64,000 bases of DNA from Actinomadura rubteroloni (GCF_002911665.1 NZ_MTBP01000002.1:1364001-1428000), one strand, 5' to 3'; shown: positions 51,178 to 61,610, numbered from the stretch's first letter. Program-made: numbers and translations. Notes: generated by a model not told the origin, from the sequence alone.

Positions 51178-52393
51178 CTCCACCGGTGACCGGCCCGCTG
51201 CGGCCGGTGCGACCTCCCGCAGCCCGTGCGGTGCGGCGTGTGGGTGACGTCCTCCAACGGTGACCGGCCTGGTTCGGCCGGTGCGACAGCCCTCGGTGCG
51301 CTGCGTCCGCTTCGGCGCGTTGGCCCTCCAACGGTGACCGGCCCTGGTTAGGCCGGTGCGACCGCCAACGTACGCCCACCACGTCCACGTTCGGCCGCCC
51401 CTCCAACGGTGACCGGCATGGTTCGGCCGGTGCGACCTGCGACCTGGCCGCCACCCGCCCCTGGCCCGGCCCTCCAACGGTGACCAGCCTGGTGCGGCCG
51501 GTGCGACGACCTGCGCGGTGGTGGGAGCCTCGTCCTCGCCCGACATCCTCCAACGGTGACCGGCCTGGTTCGGCCGGTGCGACGCGGATCAAGGACCTGT
51601 CCACCCAGGCCCGCCGGGCGTGCCTCCAACGGTGACCGGCCTGGTGCGGCCGGTGCGACGACCAAGTCCCGGGCGCTGGCCGACGAGGCGATGGACCTCC
51701 AACGGTGACCGGCCTGGTGCGGCCGGTGCGACCAGCGCGCCGCCGAAGACGCCGCGTTCATCGGCTGGGCCCTCCAACGGTGACCGGCCTGGTGCGGCCG
51801 GTGCGACTTCGCCGCGCCCCGCCAGCCATCCGGCCGCGAAACCTCCAACGGTGACCGGCCTGGTGCGGCCGGTGCGACCCGGACGGTTCTGTCAAGGGTG
51901 GCGCTTGCGCCATCGCCCTTCAACGGTGACCGGCCTGGTGCGGCCGGTGCGACGTGGGCCATTGCGGTATGGGCGCACAATCCCATCATCACCTCCAACG
52001 GTGACCGGCCTGGTGCGGCCGGTGCGACCAGATGATCGACGACGTAGCGTGCGGCGGCTTCTGCAACCTCCAACGGTGACCGGCCTGGTGCGGCCGGTGC
52101 GACGCGTCGCCGTGCCGGGCGACGCCCGGTGTCATCAGGGCCTCCAACGGTGACCGGCCTGGTGCGGCCGGTGCGACCCGGGCGATCTCGTCCAGCGCGT
52201 CGCGGTGCGCGACCTCCAACGGTGACCGGCCTGGTGCGGCCGGTGCGACGTTCGTGCGGGCCGTCGCAGCGCTGGCCAGGTCGGCCTCCAACGGTGACCG
52301 GCCTGGTGCGGCCGGTGCGACGACTTCCTCGTTCGTGCCTTCGTAGACCGCGCACACCTCCAACGGTGACCGGCCTGGTGCGGCCGGTGCGAC
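51178..52393 (-). CRISPR. CRISPR array 1, 17 repeats of 36 nt, type I-G
   Basis: Read leftward, each repeat is GTCGCACCGGCC, a 6-nt loop, then GGCCGGTCACCGTTGGAG. Sixteen spacers are mostly 35-40 nt. The loop is GCACCA in the eleven leader-proximal repeats and mostly GAACCA in older ones. Degeneration increases towards 51178, and a very decayed eighteenth copy may lie near 51104-51139 at the correct spacing. The leader is therefore at the right end beside cas3, and transcription runs away from the cas genes. Confidence 0.97.
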
Positions 52394-52522
52394 GCCGCGT
52401 GACCTGCGGTTATTGCCGAGGGTCTTTGAAAGCGGACTCGATTGTTGTCCATATTGTCCCGTTGAGTGCACTGATGCACCTCGGAACCTCCCGGCGATTT
52501 TATGGGTGCTCGGGGTTCCGAA
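52394..52522 (-). promoter_or_regulatory. Leader of CRISPR array 1
   Basis: The 129 nt adjoining the newest repeat align over their whole length with the 129 nt before array 2. Shared features are TTCGGAACC, a GGTTCCGA partner (an inverted repeat with a 25-nt gap), GGACAA-N3-GGACAACAA and a GTAACCGCAG-like end next to the first repeat. Such conservation marks the promoter and the spacer-integration signal. Confidence 0.85.
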
Positions 52523-52770
52523 CCGAGCCGGCTGACGCCACCGACAGCCCGCTGGGGCTTTCGCGGACTGGCACCGGACGCTATCCGATGCGCTCGCGAT
52601 CGTCGCGACCGACCCAGCCGAGAGTTGCACATTTTGTTTGTTTTGTCGGGATTATTAGTTTTATCCAATCTCATTGGGTGGTCAGTTCCGGCCAACCTTC
52701 GGGACCTCGAAGAATTGTCGGTGGCGGGTGGCAGGGTGTCGGCAGCGGTCAAGGAACGGGGACTTAGGCA

Positions 52771-55251
52771 ATGACTGAGGATTTTGCCGCTTTTGTCCGT
52801 CGTGCGTTCGGAGGTGGTGATGGGCCGTATCCGTATCAGCGGGTCGTCGCCGAATCCGGGTTTCCGGACGTGCTCGGGGTTGCGACTGGGGCGGGGAAGA
52901 CGGCGGCTGCGGTGCTGCCGTGGCTGTGGCGGTCGGTGGAGACCGGGGTTGATCAGGAGTTTCGCCGGTTGGTGTATGTGCTGCCGATGCGGACGCTGGT
53001 GGATCAGGCGGTCGGGGAGATCGGTGGCTGGCTGGATCGTCTCGGGCTGGCCGAGCAGGTGCGGGTCCACGTCCTGATGGGCGGGGTCGATCGTGACGAC
53101 GATCTGTGGCAGTTGGATCCGTCCGCTCCGGCGATCTTGGTGGGTACGCAGGACATGTTGTTGTCGCGGGCGCTGATGCGCGGTTACGGGGAGCCGCGTT
53201 CGCGGTGGCCGGTGTCGTTCTCGTTGCTGCATGTGGGGGTGCAGTGGGTCGTGGACGAGACCCAGCTGTTGGGGCCGGCGTTGGCGACGACCGCGCAGTT
53301 GCAGGGTCTTCGTGATTCGTTGGGCGCATCGGGCCGGACGGCGACGATGTGGATGTCGGCGACGTTGAACCTCGCGGAGCTGGCGACGCCCGATCATGCC
53401 GTGTCGCCGGGCACGCTGCGGTCGGTGGGCTTGACGGCGGAGGACTTGGCGGGGCCGTTGGGCGTGCGGATGAACGCGTCGCGTACGTTCACGCGCTTGG
53501 CATTGCCCGACGACCCGGTGGCTTACGCGCGGGCGCTAGCCCAGGCGGCGGTGGACCGGCACCGGCCCGCCACGCAGACGTTGGTGTTCGTCAACACCGT
53601 CGAGCGGGCGCGTGCGGTGTACGCGGCGGTCGCCCGTGCCGCGCCGGACGTTGGACGGCTGCTGGTGCATTCGCAGTTCCGAGGGACTGAACGCCAGGCC
53701 CTGGGGGACGCGGTCGCCGAGCCGTTGCCGCCGCAGGGACGGATCGTGGTGGCCACGCAGGCGTTGGAAGCCGGGGTGGACATCTCTTCGCGGACGCTCG
53801 TGACCGAGGTGGCGCCGTGGAGTTCGGTGGTCCAGCGCGCAGGCCGGTGCAATCGGGCGGGCGAGTACCCGGACGGCGCCGATGTGGTGTGGTGTGCGCC
53901 GCCCAAGATGAGCGCGGCGCCCTACGAGGAGGCCGACCTGCATGCTTCGGCCGAGGCTCTGGCGGAGTTGGAGGGCCGGTCGTTGACGACCCTGGAGTTG
54001 CAGGCCGTCAAAGTGTCCTCGATCCGGCCGGTGTATTCGGTGCTGCGGCGCCGGGATCTCTTGCAGCTTTTCGACACGGCGCCGGACCTGTCGGGTGCCG
54101 ACATCGACGTCGGACCGTGGATCCGCGACGGCGACGACGCCACGGTCCTGGTGGCGTGGCGGACGCTGGACGGACGCGAGCCCGGACACGACGGCGATAG
54201 GCCTGAAAAGCGGATGCCGTTCCCCTCTCGGGCGGAACTCTGCCCGGCCCCGGTCGGCGAAGCGCGCCGCTTGGTGCAGGCCGGACGGACATTGTGGACC
54301 TACGAGCGGGCCGGGTCGGAATGGCGGCGGTGCGGCCGGGACGACGTCGTCCCCGGTGCAGTACTTGTGGCGGACGCAGCAGACGGCGGCTACCTGCCGG
54401 AAACGGGGTGGTCGCCCAAATCGCGGACTGCGGTCGATCCCGTGGAGATCACCGTGTCGGACACGGCCGGGTCCGATGAGCAGTCCTTCAACGCCCGAAG
54501 GAAAGTGTCGCTGACCGACCACCTGAGCGATACCGAGCGGGAAAGCGCAAAGCTGATCGCCAAATGCGCGAACTTCACGAACGGATTGTCCGACGGGACC
54601 CTAGATGCGGTGCGGGCAGCGGCTCGCTACCACGATCTCGGGAAAGCACTCCCCGGATTCCAGGACGTCCTCCTCGATTCGGTGCCACCCGATGAGCGAC
54701 CCGGGCTGGCGGGCACGGTGTGGGCGAAGTCGCCCGGCCCTCCACCCGAACCCGCACCGAACGAGCGGCGCGGCCCGCGCGAACGGATCCCCCGGCATGA
54801 CCTGGCCGGTGCGCTGATGCTGCTCCATCCCGAATGCCGGGTGCTGGACGGTGAAGACGAAGCCGATCTGATCGCCTACCTGGTCGCCGCGCACCACGGG
54901 AAGGTGCGGGTATCGATCCGCTCCCGCCCCGGAGAGGACGGCCGGGTCCTCGGGATCGCCGACGGCGACGAGACGTTGCCGGTGCTGCTGCCGGACGGCC
55001 GCCGGATCCCGGCGCTGGCGTTGTCGCTGGAAGCGGTACGGGTCGGCGCAACGCGGAGCGCAACCGGACCGGACGGGTCGGCATCCGGCCCTGCTTCGGC
55101 CGAGACCGGGTGGTCCGCGTCGTGGACCGAGCGGGCGCTGCGGTTGCGGGACCGTCCGGATCTGGGGCCGTTCCGGCTGGCCTGGCTGGAGTCGCTGGTG
55201 CGGATCGCCGACTGGCGCGTCAGCAAGGCTTATCGGGAGGGGACGTGGTGA
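52771..55251 (+). CDS. cas3: Cas3 helicase-nuclease, type I-G
   Basis: The 826-residue protein has a superfamily 2 helicase first: Walker A GVATGAGKTAA (about 37-47), DETQ box (about 162) and motif VI QRAGRCNRAGE (about 355). An HD nuclease is C-terminal (RYHDLGK about 620; RHDLAGALMLLHP; AYLVAAHHGKVR). This helicase-then-HD order is characteristic of I-G (I-U) Cas3. It unwinds and degrades DNA recruited by the effector complex. ATG at 52771 follows an AT-rich region that probably holds the cas promoter. Its stop overlaps csx17. Confidence 0.95.
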   Translation: MTEDFAAFVRRAFGGGDGPYPYQRVVAESGFPDVLGVATGAGKTAAAVLPWLWRSVETGVDQEFRRLVYVLPMRTLVDQAVGEIGGWLDRLGLAEQVRVHVLMGGVDRDDDLWQLDPSAPAILVGTQDMLLSRALMRGYGEPRSRWPVSFSLLHVGVQWVVDETQLLGPALATTAQLQGLRDSLGASGRTATMWMSATLNLAELATPDHAVSPGTLRSVGLTAEDLAGPLGVRMNASRTFTRLALPDDPVAYARALAQAAVDRHRPATQTLVFVNTVERARAVYAAVARAAPDVGRLLVHSQFRGTERQALGDAVAEPLPPQGRIVVATQALEAGVDISSRTLVTEVAPWSSVVQRAGRCNRAGEYPDGADVVWCAPPKMSAAPYEEADLHASAEALAELEGRSLTTLELQAVKVSSIRPVYSVLRRRDLLQLFDTAPDLSGADIDVGPWIRDGDDATVLVAWRTLDGREPGHDGDRPEKRMPFPSRAELCPAPVGEARRLVQAGRTLWTYERAGSEWRRCGRDDVVPGAVLVADAADGGYLPETGWSPKSRTAVDPVEITVSDTAGSDEQSFNARRKVSLTDHLSDTERESAKLIAKCANFTNGLSDGTLDAVRAAARYHDLGKALPGFQDVLLDSVPPDERPGLAGTVWAKSPGPPPEPAPNERRGPRERIPRHDLAGALMLLHPECRVLDGEDEADLIAYLVAAHHGKVRVSIRSRPGEDGRVLGIADGDETLPVLLPDGRRIPALALSLEAVRVGATRSATGPDGSASGPASAETGWSASWTERALRLRDRPDLGPFRLAWLESLVRIADWRVSKAYREGTW

Positions 55252-57569
55252 ACGAGCTGTCGTTGCGCGGGTGCACGGCGGTATCGCTGGGCGGGTATCT
55301 GCAGGCGCTGGGCGTGTTGCGGGTGGTGGCGTCCCAGGCCGATCCGTCGGCGCGGTTGCGGTGGATCGGGGACGTTCCGGCATTGACGACGGTGCTCACG
55401 TCCGAGCGGATCGTGGAGTGGCTGGTGCGCGAGTACGCGCCCACGCCGATCGTGTCGCCGTGGAACAGCGGCTCGGGATTCGCCGGCAACGGCAAGAGCG
55501 CCGCCGCCGAGAAGGCCGTGCAGGCATTCCGCACCACCGCCGAGCCGCGTTTTGCGGAACTGCGAGCGACGATCGGCGCCGCCGACCAGGTGGTGGCGCA
55601 GGCCCGGGAGCGAGGTTTCGAGGGCGGGTCGCTGTGGGCGTCCGACCGCAAGGCCGACGTCGTGCGGATGTGCCGGAACGCCTTCCCCGACAAGGCTCTT
55701 GCATGGGTGGACGCGGCGGTCGTGCTGACCACCGGCGACGTGCAGTTCAACCCGCTGACCGGCACAGGTGGCAACCTCGGCCGCCAGGACCTGTCGGCGA
55801 CGTTCTTGCAGCGGCTGGCGATGGTCGCCGGACCGAATGCCGCTCCGAAGTCGTCGGCGGCGTTCGCCGAGGCGGCGCTGTTCGGCCGCGAGGACGTGCC
55901 GTACCTGCGCGGCACCGTGGGCCAATTCGACCCGGGACGGGCCGGCGGAGTGCTGTCCACGCCCGGAGAGAAGCACGACGACACCGGCTTCGCCAACCCG
56001 TGGAGCCAGATCCTCACCCTTGAGGGAACGTTGCTGTTCGCCTCGGCGGTGACCCGTCGCAACCGCGCTTCCACCAGCGCCGGCGCGTTGCCGTTCGCCG
56101 CACGCACCTCGGCGGTCGGGTACTCCACTGCGTCTGGCGAGGGGGTGAAGGGGGAGCAGTGGGTGCCATTTTGGGAGCGTCCGGCCGGTCTCCGGGAGAT
56201 CGAATACCTGATCGGTGAGGGCCGGGTCCAGTGGAACGGCCGTCCTGCCCGCGACGGCCTGGAGTTCGCGCTCGCCATCGCCTCGCTGGGCACCGATCGC
56301 GGTCTGTCGGCGTTCCGCCGGTTCGTGATCGCCTCCCGGTTCGGGAAAGTCCCATTGGCTGTTCAGGCCGGACGGTTCACGGTCCGCGACGATCCAGCCA
56401 TCGCAAGGCTCCGCGAACCATATGAGTGGCTCCGCCGCCTGCACCGTCTTGCTCTTCCTGCCGGGGTGGCGAGCCTGGCCCGCCGCACCGACGCCGCGAT
56501 CTGCGACATCGCCGCCGGTCACGGAGCCGAAGCCCTGCGCCGGTTCCTCATCCTCTTCGGGCAGTTGCACAACGCGGTCGCACGATCAGGGACGCTGCGC
56601 GACCAGATTCCGCCGTACCGACCCCGCGACCGCGTCGACTGGCTCATGGCGCTGCCCGACGACCCGGAACTGTGGATCGCCGCCGGAATCGCCTCACTCC
56701 ACGACCCCGCGCCCGAGCGCTCCGGCGAGGCACCGCGCGCGGCGAGCGACCGGTCCGTGCGGGCGCTGCTCACTCGCGTCCAACGGCGGACCGGTCCCGA
56801 TCGCCGGACGCGGACGGTCTGGACCGACCGATCCCTCACCCGGATGGACCTCGCCCCCAGCACTCTGATCCAGGCACTGCTGCAAGCCCACCGCATCCGG
56901 ATGACCTTCGCTGGCGACCCCGACCACGCGGACGGTCCGGCGCACCCCGTCGAAGCCGACGGGCCGTTCCCGTCCGGGCAACCGATCCCTCTCGACCTGG
57001 TCGAGGACTTCGCGCTCGACAGGCTGGACAACCGGCGCATCACCGACTACCTCAACGGGCTGCTGGCGCTGGGCTGCCTGGACCGCACCCACGCCCACGC
57101 GCCGCCGAGCCGAGGGCGGCCGCTGCACCCCGCTTTGGCCGCCCTTGTGCCCTTCTTCTCCGGCGACGCGAGGTCACACGACCGCGCCAGCCGTCCGCAG
57201 CCCGCCGCCCCGCCGACCCGTTCCGAAGGGAACCGTCCCGACGACGCCCCGGCCGGACACGACCTTCGCCCGAACGACGCGACCAGCACCGCGCCGCGCG
57301 CCCGGCCCGAATGGATCAGCAAGCTCGGCGCCTACGGGCTCGGCCCGGTCGCGTCCGACGTCCTGCTGCGCCTGCGACTGAACGGGTTCCTGCCCGTGTT
57401 GAGGCGCACGGATCTGGCGGCGGCCGACGATCCGACCTCACCGATGCGCATCGACGGCGCCCGGCTCGCCGCCGCCCTGTTGCTGCGCGTCTCCGCCGCC
57501 GACCGTGCCCGCGCCGTGCGGGCGGTCTGTGTTGTGCCCTCCCAACTCCCGTCTCGTCAAGGAGCCTGA
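55248..57569 (+). CDS. csx17: Csx17, large-subunit-like protein of type I-G
   Basis: The 773-residue protein opens with LRGCTAVSLGGYLQALGVLRVVASQADPSARLRW and APTPIVSPWNSGSGF, the conserved start of the Csx17 (Cas8u2) family. It acts as the presumptive large subunit that recognises the PAM and anchors the complex. The central and C-terminal parts are helical and rich in Arg/Pro. GTG at 55248 overlaps the cas3 stop; GTG 55245 is an alternative. Confidence 0.92.
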   Translation: MNELSLRGCTAVSLGGYLQALGVLRVVASQADPSARLRWIGDVPALTTVLTSERIVEWLVREYAPTPIVSPWNSGSGFAGNGKSAAAEKAVQAFRTTAEPRFAELRATIGAADQVVAQARERGFEGGSLWASDRKADVVRMCRNAFPDKALAWVDAAVVLTTGDVQFNPLTGTGGNLGRQDLSATFLQRLAMVAGPNAAPKSSAAFAEAALFGREDVPYLRGTVGQFDPGRAGGVLSTPGEKHDDTGFANPWSQILTLEGTLLFASAVTRRNRASTSAGALPFAARTSAVGYSTASGEGVKGEQWVPFWERPAGLREIEYLIGEGRVQWNGRPARDGLEFALAIASLGTDRGLSAFRRFVIASRFGKVPLAVQAGRFTVRDDPAIARLREPYEWLRRLHRLALPAGVASLARRTDAAICDIAAGHGAEALRRFLILFGQLHNAVARSGTLRDQIPPYRPRDRVDWLMALPDDPELWIAAGIASLHDPAPERSGEAPRAASDRSVRALLTRVQRRTGPDRRTRTVWTDRSLTRMDLAPSTLIQALLQAHRIRMTFAGDPDHADGPAHPVEADGPFPSGQPIPLDLVEDFALDRLDNRRITDYLNGLLALGCLDRTHAHAPPSRGRPLHPALAALVPFFSGDARSHDRASRPQPAAPPTRSEGNRPDDAPAGHDLRPNDATSTAPRARPEWISKLGAYGLGPVASDVLLRLRLNGFLPVLRRTDLAAADDPTSPMRIDGARLAAALLLRVSAADRARAVRAVCVVPSQLPSRQGA

Positions 57570-57571
57570 TC

Positions 57572-58546
57572 GTGACCCCGACGAATCCGCACCGCATCCG
57601 TTTCAGCGTCGATCTGCGTCCCGCGCTGGGCTCGACGTTCCAGCCGACCGGGTTCCCCGACCTCGGCCCGGCGACGTTCACCCGTTACACCGACACCGGT
57701 GAGCTGCAGGAATGCCTGCTGGTGGAGTCGGTGCAGTCGATGGCCAACCGGCTGGAGGGCGCCGCCTGGGACGAGGCGGCCCGCGACCAGCACCCGGTGT
57801 TCAGCGGCCTTCCCTATGTGCGCGTCCACCGCGCGGGCGACCCTGAGGCGTTCCTGACGTCGAGCCGCCTGGAGGCCCACCGGCTGGCGTCGGCGTTCGT
57901 CCGCGAGGCCGAGTTGGACGGGACCAAGATGCTCAAGGTCATCGCCGAACGGCTGCATCTGGCCAAGGACACGCCCCTCGACCGCACCGCGATGGCCCGC
58001 GCCCTGCTGGCCCTGGACCCGTTCGCACTCCTGCACGGCGTGTTCTTCAACCAGAAGGAGTGGTTCGGGCAGCCGCGGTTCGCCCGCGCGGTGTCGGCGG
58101 TGATCGAGGCGTATGACGTCCGGCAGGCCGTGAGCGGCGGACGCAAGTCCGACCACGTCCGCCACCAGCTCGACAAGAACGGCACCGGCGGCGGCACGAA
58201 AGAAGGCTACGGCTCCATCCCGTTCCACCGCGTGGAGTGGACCGCCCGGACGATCACCGCGATGTTCACCGTCGACGTCGAGCTGCTGAGCTCCTACGGC
58301 CTCGGCGACGACGTCACCGACCTGCTCACCGCGATCGCACTGTGGGAGATCCGGTCCCTGCTCACCGGCGGGCTGCGCCTGCGGACCGCATGCGATCTCG
58401 ACCCCGTCGGCGACCTCCCCGAGGAACTGCCCACCCTCGCCGACCTGACGGACCGGATCACCGGCCTCATCTCCGCCTGCCGCGCCGCCGACCCCGACGT
58501 GTTCGGCGTCGGCGGGCCGCTGCCGGTCGCGTGGAAGGCGGCCTGA
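57572..58546 (+). CDS. csb1: Csb1 (Cas7 backbone subunit), type I-G
   Basis: The 324-residue protein belongs to the GSU0053/Csb1 family, the Cas7-like backbone of the I-G complex. Typical segments are ECLLVESVQSMANRLEG, YVRVHR, SSRLEAHRLASAFV and FNQKEWFGQPRFARAVSAVIEAYDV. GTG at 57572 has AAGGAGCC upstream, 3 bp after the csx17 stop. Several copies would coat the crRNA spacer. Confidence 0.93.
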   Translation: MTPTNPHRIRFSVDLRPALGSTFQPTGFPDLGPATFTRYTDTGELQECLLVESVQSMANRLEGAAWDEAARDQHPVFSGLPYVRVHRAGDPEAFLTSSRLEAHRLASAFVREAELDGTKMLKVIAERLHLAKDTPLDRTAMARALLALDPFALLHGVFFNQKEWFGQPRFARAVSAVIEAYDVRQAVSGGRKSDHVRHQLDKNGTGGGTKEGYGSIPFHRVEWTARTITAMFTVDVELLSSYGLGDDVTDLLTAIALWEIRSLLTGGLRLRTACDLDPVGDLPEELPTLADLTDRITGLISACRAADPDVFGVGGPLPVAWKAA

Positions 58547-58552
58547 CCCGTC

Positions 58553-60040
58553 ATGCCCGTCACGCTCGCCGTCCACTTCCCCTGGAAGCGTTACCACGCC
58601 ACCCCCTGGGGCCACTACGTCAACGAAGGCCTCGTCGAACTTCCACCTTCGCCCTGGCGGATCCTGCGCGCCCTGTACTCGGTGTGGAAACTCCGCATCC
58701 CCGATCTGAAAGCCGACGTCGTTCACAGCCTTCTCACCCAGCTCGCCGTCCCGCCCGACTACTTCCTGCCGCCGTACCAGGTAGCCCACAGCCGGCACTA
58801 CCTGCCCAGCACCAAGCACCGCACCGGCGCCGCCGACGCGAACCTCGGTCTCGACGCCTTCGCCTCTCTCGGCGGCGACGCCACCATCCGCGTCCGGTGG
58901 CCCGGCGACCTCAACGCGAAGCAGACCGAGGCGCTCGCCAAACTCGCGGCCTCGCTGCCCTACCTCGGCCGTGCCGACAGCATTTGCGCAGCCGGCCTCG
59001 CGTCCCCCGGCTGGGCGCCCACACCCGACTTCGCCGTAGCGACGCCTCTCATCAGCGATGAACTCGCGCCGGGAATGGAACGGGTCCCCCTTCTGGCGCC
59101 GGAACTCCCGCTCGACCTGGAAGCGCTCATCACCGACACCGCCAGCGTCCGCAAGGCTCGGCTCGTCTACCCGCCGGGCAGCGGGCTCATCGAGTACGCC
59201 GTCCCGTCCCCCGCCGCGTCCCGCCCTCGGCGGCCCGCCGTGACGACACCCTTGCGGGACAGAGCGTCAACATCTGGTACTCGAACGGCACTCGCTCAGG
59301 CTCGCGGCGACAGCACGTCGAACGTCACGACCGTCCGGTTCGCGCTACACGGCACGCCTCTCCCCCGCGTCACCGACACCGTGATCGTCACCGACCTGCT
59401 GCGCGCGGCCAGCCTCAAGGCCCTCGACCAGGTCGCCGGCCCCCGCACCCGTCCCAGCAACCTCGTCGGACGCGACGAGAACGACCAGCCCCTCACCGGC
59501 CACCAGCACGCCCACTACCTCGCCCTCGGCGACCAGGACACGATCGACGAACTCGTCATCTGGGCACCCGGCGGCCTCACCGACCAAGAACTCGCCGCCC
59601 TCGACCAGCTCGCCAACACCGCTCTCGGAGTCGGCCCGAACGTCAAAGGACCACGCGACCTACACGTCCGCATCACCGCTTACGGCAACAAGGACGCTCT
59701 CCCCCATGACCTGACCGCCACGTCCACCAGTTGGACCACCCGCACCCCCGTCCTGCTCCAACGCTGGGCACCGGCCCGCATCCCAGCCGACACCCATCTC
59801 ATCAACGAGATCCACCGCGAACTCGCCCACCGCAACATTGCGACGCCCGTCACCATCACCGTCCTGCCCGCCCACGACTGGAGCCGCTACCGCCGCCACC
59901 GCCCCACCCGCCAGCAGCCACGCAACCACCGTCCGCTCTACGGCCTGCGCCTCGACTTCACAGCCCCCGTCCCCGGCCCCCTCCACCTCGGCGCCAACAC
60001 CCACTTCGGCCTCGGCCTCTTCCAACCCACCCCGCCATGA
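58553..60040 (+). CDS. csb2: Csb2 (Cas5-Cas6 fusion), type I-G
   Basis: The 495-residue protein is of the GSU0054/Csb2 family. The N-terminal Cas5-like part (VHFPWKRYHATPWGHYVNEGLVELPPSPWRILRALYSVW) joins a C-terminal Cas6-like RAMP ending in the glycine-rich loop GPLHLGANTHFGLGLF. It processes pre-crRNA at the repeat hairpin and caps the crRNA 5' handle. The leader of array 2 starts 18 bp after its stop, where a cas4-cas1/cas2 module would normally follow. Confidence 0.93.
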   Translation: MPVTLAVHFPWKRYHATPWGHYVNEGLVELPPSPWRILRALYSVWKLRIPDLKADVVHSLLTQLAVPPDYFLPPYQVAHSRHYLPSTKHRTGAADANLGLDAFASLGGDATIRVRWPGDLNAKQTEALAKLAASLPYLGRADSICAAGLASPGWAPTPDFAVATPLISDELAPGMERVPLLAPELPLDLEALITDTASVRKARLVYPPGSGLIEYAVPSPAASRPRRPAVTTPLRDRASTSGTRTALAQARGDSTSNVTTVRFALHGTPLPRVTDTVIVTDLLRAASLKALDQVAGPRTRPSNLVGRDENDQPLTGHQHAHYLALGDQDTIDELVIWAPGGLTDQELAALDQLANTALGVGPNVKGPRDLHVRITAYGNKDALPHDLTATSTSWTTRTPVLLQRWAPARIPADTHLINEIHRELAHRNIATPVTITVLPAHDWSRYRRHRPTRQQPRNHRPLYGLRLDFTAPVPGPLHLGANTHFGLGLFQPTPP

Positions 60041-60057
60041 CCCGACCACCCACCGAC

Positions 60058-60186
60058 TTCGGAACCCCAAGCACCCACAGAATCACCGGGAGGTTCCGAA
60101 GCACGTTGCAACACTCGACTGGACAAACTGGACAACAACCGAGCACTCCCTCAGCCACTCCCAGTAGTAACCGCAGTTCGCGCGGC
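60058..60186 (+). promoter_or_regulatory. Leader of CRISPR array 2
   Basis: The 129-nt leader is homologous and equal in length to that of array 1. A perfect inverted repeat TTCGGAACC (60058-60066) / GGTTCCGAA (60092-60100) is retained, as are the two GGACAA motifs. It directly abuts the first repeat. Confidence 0.85.
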
Positions 60187-61610
60187 GTCGCACCGGCCAG
60201 AAAGGGCCGGTCACCGTTGGAGGAGCTCGAAGGCGGCGAGCCTGACGGTGCGGTGGGCGTCGCACCGGCCAGAAAGGGCCGGTCACCGTTGGAGGGTGTA
60301 TCTCGCGCGCGGGCGCCCGGGGGCTACCGCGTCGCACCGGCCAGAAAGGGCCGGTCACCGTTGGAGGGAGTCCCCGTGGCTGACACTCGCCCCTCCGCAC
60401 GCGCCCGTCGCACCGGCCAGAAAGGGCCGGTCACCGTTGGAGGCTCTTCACCGAGGCGCGGACGGTGAGGATGTTCGGCAGTCGCACCGGCCAGAAAGGG
60501 CCGGTCACCGTTGGAGGGATGACAAGACCAGCCGCGCCACCTTCGGGGACTGGTCGCACCGGCCAGAAAGGGCCGGTCACCGTTGGAGGGGCCCACATCG
60601 CGATGCAGGCTGCCTCGGACAGCGGGTCGCACCGGCCAGAAAGGGCCGGTCACCGTTGGAGGGTGCTGGCCTGGGTCTGCCGGGGCTGGCGCGACGAGTC
60701 GCACCGGCCAGAAAGGGCCGGTCACCGTTGGAGGGCCGAGGCCGTCAAGACCGCGATCACGACGGAAGAGGTCGCACCGGCCAGAAAGGGCCGGTCACCG
60801 TTGGAGGGTCCAGTGCGCCGAGGGCACGGCGCGCGAGCGCGTCCGTCGCACCGGCCAGAAAGGGCCGGTCACCGTTGGAGGCTCGCCATCGATCCCGCCG
60901 TGGTGGTAGGCCGCGGTCGCACCGGCCAGAAAGGGCCGGTCACCGTTGGAGGTCGGGAAGGCGGAGGCCGACGCCGCGTGGATCGCGTCGCACCGGCCAG
61001 AAAGGGCCGGTCACCGTTGGAGGGTCTCGGTCCACGATGCGATGACCGTGGTCCCCTGGTCGCACCGGCCAGAAAGGGCCGGTCACCGTTGGAGGACCTT
61101 GGCGTCCCACGCCTTGGCGTGCCGCTCCGGGGTCGCACCGGCCAGAAAGGGCCGGTCACCGTTGGAGGGTCGCGAACGACATCTGCGTCGTGCTCGACCT
61201 CCACCGTCGCACCGGCCAGAAAGGGCCGGTCACCGTTGGAGGCGGCGGGTTCGGGGTGCGGCAGCGCACGGCTTTGGAGGGTCGCACCGGCCAGAAAGGG
61301 CCGGTCACCGTTGGAGGGGGAAGTCCGATCGCGGCGCCCGCGCGCCCGACTACCGGGTCGCACCGGCCAGAAAGGGCCGGTCACCGTTGGAGGCAGTCTG
61401 TATTACGCATCACCCCCGAATGCCTCTGTCGCACCGGCCAGAAAGGGCCGGTCACCGTTGGAGGGCGTCGACCACGACCGGATAGCCGCCCTGGAGTGCG
61501 GTCGCACCGGCCGGAGAGGGCCGGTCACCGTTGGAGGTACGGCGACGGCAGCGCGAGGATCGCCGAGGCGTCGAGTCGCACCGGCCGAACCGGTCCGGTC
61601 ACCGTTGGGG
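60187..61610 (+). CRISPR. CRISPR array 2, 20 repeats of 36 nt, type I-G
   Basis: Repeats read GTCGCACCGGCC, loop AGAAAG, GGCCGGTCACCGTTGGAG; 19 spacers of about 35-40 nt. The first 18 repeats are identical. The nineteenth (61501) has loop GGAGAG, and the last (61575-61610) is decayed with GAACCG in the loop and GGGG at its end. The leader is thus at the left. Only the hairpin loop distinguishes these repeats from array 1. Confidence 0.97.

Noticed and set aside
51348..52355. Long open frames through the CRISPR arrays (also 60248-61634)
   Set aside because: The predicted proteins consist of the translated 36-nt repeat plus spacer residues. They are an artefact of GC-rich repeats without stops.
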